Assembly (NCBI GenBank): GCA_958298945.1
Contig: OY282609.1
Span: 40,438,954-40,502,953 of the forward strand
Reading direction: 5' to 3'
Source of the DNA: Atherix ibis
Taxonomy: Eukaryota > Arthropoda > Insecta > Diptera > Athericidae
Length of the DNA: 64,000 nt
Shown piece by piece: positions 63,351-64,000 of this stretch; position 1 is the stretch's first letter; each line of letters opens with the position of its first letter. Both the position numbers and the translations under genes were made by a program. The notes under the pieces were generated by a model. The model searched no databases. It was not told the origin of the DNA and saw nothing but the letters and a program-made list of their open reading frames with translations.

Positions 63351-63590
63351 TTTCAGTAGAAATTTTCAGTAGAAATTTTCAGTAAAAATTTTCAGTAGTA
63401 ATTTTCAGTACAAATCTTCAGTAGACATTTTCAGTAGAAATTTTAAGTTGATATTTTCAGTAGATATTCTCAGTAGATATTTTCAGTAGAAATTTTCAGT
63501 AAAAATTTTCAGTAGAAATTTTCAGTAGAAATTTTTCAGTAGAAATTTTCAATATAACTGTTCAGTAGGAATTTTCAGTAGAAATGTTAG

Positions 63591-64000
63591 TGCGAATTAT
63601 CGGTAGAAATGTTCAGCATAAAATTTTTGTTGAAGTTTTCAGTAGAAATTTTCAGTAGAAATTTTTAGTAGAAATTTTCAGTAGAAATTTTCAGTAGAAA
63701 TTTTCAGTAGAAATCTTCAGTAGAAATATTCAGTACCAATTGTCAGTAGCAATTTTGGGTAGAAATTTTCTGTAAAAATTTTCAGTAGAAATAGTTAGTA
63801 GAAATTTTCAGTAGGAATTTTCAGAGAAATTTTCAGTAGGAATTTTCAATAGAAATTTCGGTAGAAATTTTCAGTAGAAATTTACAATATAAATTTTCAG
63901 TAGAAATTTTAGTGCAAATTATCAGTAGAAATGTTCAGCATAAATTTTTAGTTGAAATTTTCAGTAGAAATTTGTAGTAGAAATTTTCAGTAGAAATTTT
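63591..64000. repeat. Type-II-like stretch at the right edge
   Basis: Type-II landmarks return: a variant of the ACCATTTG marker (ACCAATTG at 63,735, followed by CAATTTTGGGT), TTTTCTGTAAAAA, AATAGTTAG, TTTACAATAT and a GTGCAAATT anchor (63,912). This suggests the type-I/type-II alternation continues beyond the window. Confidence 0.7.

Larger units (their letters stand above)
32883..63590. repeat. Domain III: type-I repeat block
   Basis: Type-I landmarks return for about 30.7 kb: GGGATTTATTAG (for example 32,928, 35,628, 42,523, 46,928, 51,325, 57,258, 61,617), GATATTTT triplets, TACAGCATAAA anchors, ATATGTAGTCG and TTTTTACTTG. The ACCATTTG marker is absent until 63,735. Most of the domain is covered by four long duplication pairs, described separately. 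Confidence 0.8.
1..64000. repeat. 13-bp satellite array filling the whole window
   Basis: The whole window is head-to-tail copies of a 13-bp monomer, CAGTAGAAATTTT on the + strand, about 4,900 copies, all in one orientation. The consensus has 3 G/C in 13 bases. Common variants change one or two bases (TTAGTAG, CAGTAAAAATTTT, CAGTAGATATTTT, CAGTTGAAATTTT, TGTAGTAG, CCAGTAG) or drop one base (CAGAGAAATTTT, AAATTTCAG), so local length is 12-14 bp. No unique sequence interrupts it and neither edge of the array is in view. Both strands are stopped about every 39 nt in every frame, so no protein is encoded. Tandem DNA of this size and simplicity is typical of eukaryotic heterochromatin; the host cannot be identified from the repeat. 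Every stretch without a gene (all of it) is this repeat; the entries below describe its internal structure. Confidence 0.98.

Noticed and set aside
69..63930. CENP-B-box-like centromere motif in the anchor block
   Set aside because: The anchor has one CG and AT-rich flanks, but I see no match to the TTCG...CGGGA core of the CENP-B box. A centromere role cannot be argued from sequence alone.
1..64000. Possible CRISPR array because of dense short direct repeats
   Set aside because: There are no spacers: monomers abut directly, the unit is 13 bp, and there is no leader or cas gene.
1..64000. Coding repeat protein on either strand
   Set aside because: TAG on + and TGA on - occur in every consensus monomer and rotate through all frames, so no frame stays open.
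1..64000. Hairpin plus T-run in each monomer as rho-independent terminators
   Set aside because: The stems are short, AT-rich and present in every unit, there are no genes to terminate, and the array looks eukaryotic.
1..64000. Telomeric repeat
   Set aside because: The unit does not resemble known short G-rich telomere repeats (TTAGGG, TTAGGC, TTTAGGG, TTAGG) and only has single or double G.
1..64000. tRNA, rRNA or small RNA genes inside the array
   Set aside because: No GC-rich structured segment occurs; all stretches read as monomer variants, including the ACCATTTG marker.

Overview
The window is, end to end, one AT-rich tandem repeat: a minisatellite/satellite array of about 4,900 monomers. 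The commonest monomer is 13 bp, CAGTAGAAATTTT on the + strand (3 G+C in 13, so about 23% GC; two G to one C). I found no gene, RNA gene, transposon, CRISPR array or unique flanking DNA, and the array enters and leaves the window uncut. An uninterrupted simple-sequence array of at least 64 kb points to eukaryotic heterochromatin (pericentromeric, subtelomeric or interstitial satellite). Nothing in the sequence lets me name the organism.

The array is not uniform. Most of it is consensus monomers, but a limited set of variants recurs in fixed order and acts as landmarks: an anchor block (CAATATAAATTTT, then a TAGGAATTTT unit, then AGTGCGAATTATC, then GTTCAGCATAAA, then TTTTTAGTTG); a GGGATTTATTAG variant; runs of GATATTTT monomers; and a marker containing ACCATTTG and CAATTTTGGGT. 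By these landmarks the window splits into domains: type I at 1 to about 7.3 kb, type II at about 7.3 to 32.87 kb, type I again at about 32.88 to 63.6 kb, and the start of a type-II-like stretch at 63.6 to 64.0 kb. The GGGATTTATTAG variant is absent from about 13.2 to 32.9 kb. The ACCATTTG marker is confined to 8.8-30 kb and 63.7 kb.

Inside the domains there are many direct, mostly adjacent duplications of 0.57 to about 4.4 kb, worked out by matching landmarks at constant offsets: 1464 bp (1/1465), 933 (5442/6375), 2008-2021 (7331/9339), 3680-3667 (9339/13019), 570 in three copies (15573-17308), about 0.9 kb (17.3/18.16 kb), 1811 and 890 (25.2-29.5 kb), 997 (30.85/31.85 kb), 3166 (33.745/36.911 kb), 4262-4414 (40.6/44.86 kb), 1778-1804 (48.0/49.78 kb), 894-920 (51.52/52.41 kb), 780 (55.05/55.83 kb) and 3967-4006 (55.45/59.42 kb). 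Older duplications are nested in younger ones. Where offsets drift between copies, they nearly always drift by whole multiples of 13. The picture is an array growing by in-register duplication of long blocks, with monomer-by-monomer gain and loss afterwards, and no single fixed higher-order repeat.

The array is non-coding by construction. Each consensus monomer carries TAG on the + strand and TGA on the - strand, and 13 is not divisible by 3, so all six frames are stopped about every 39 nt. All coordinates of block edges are read by eye and are accurate to about one monomer unless a base is named.
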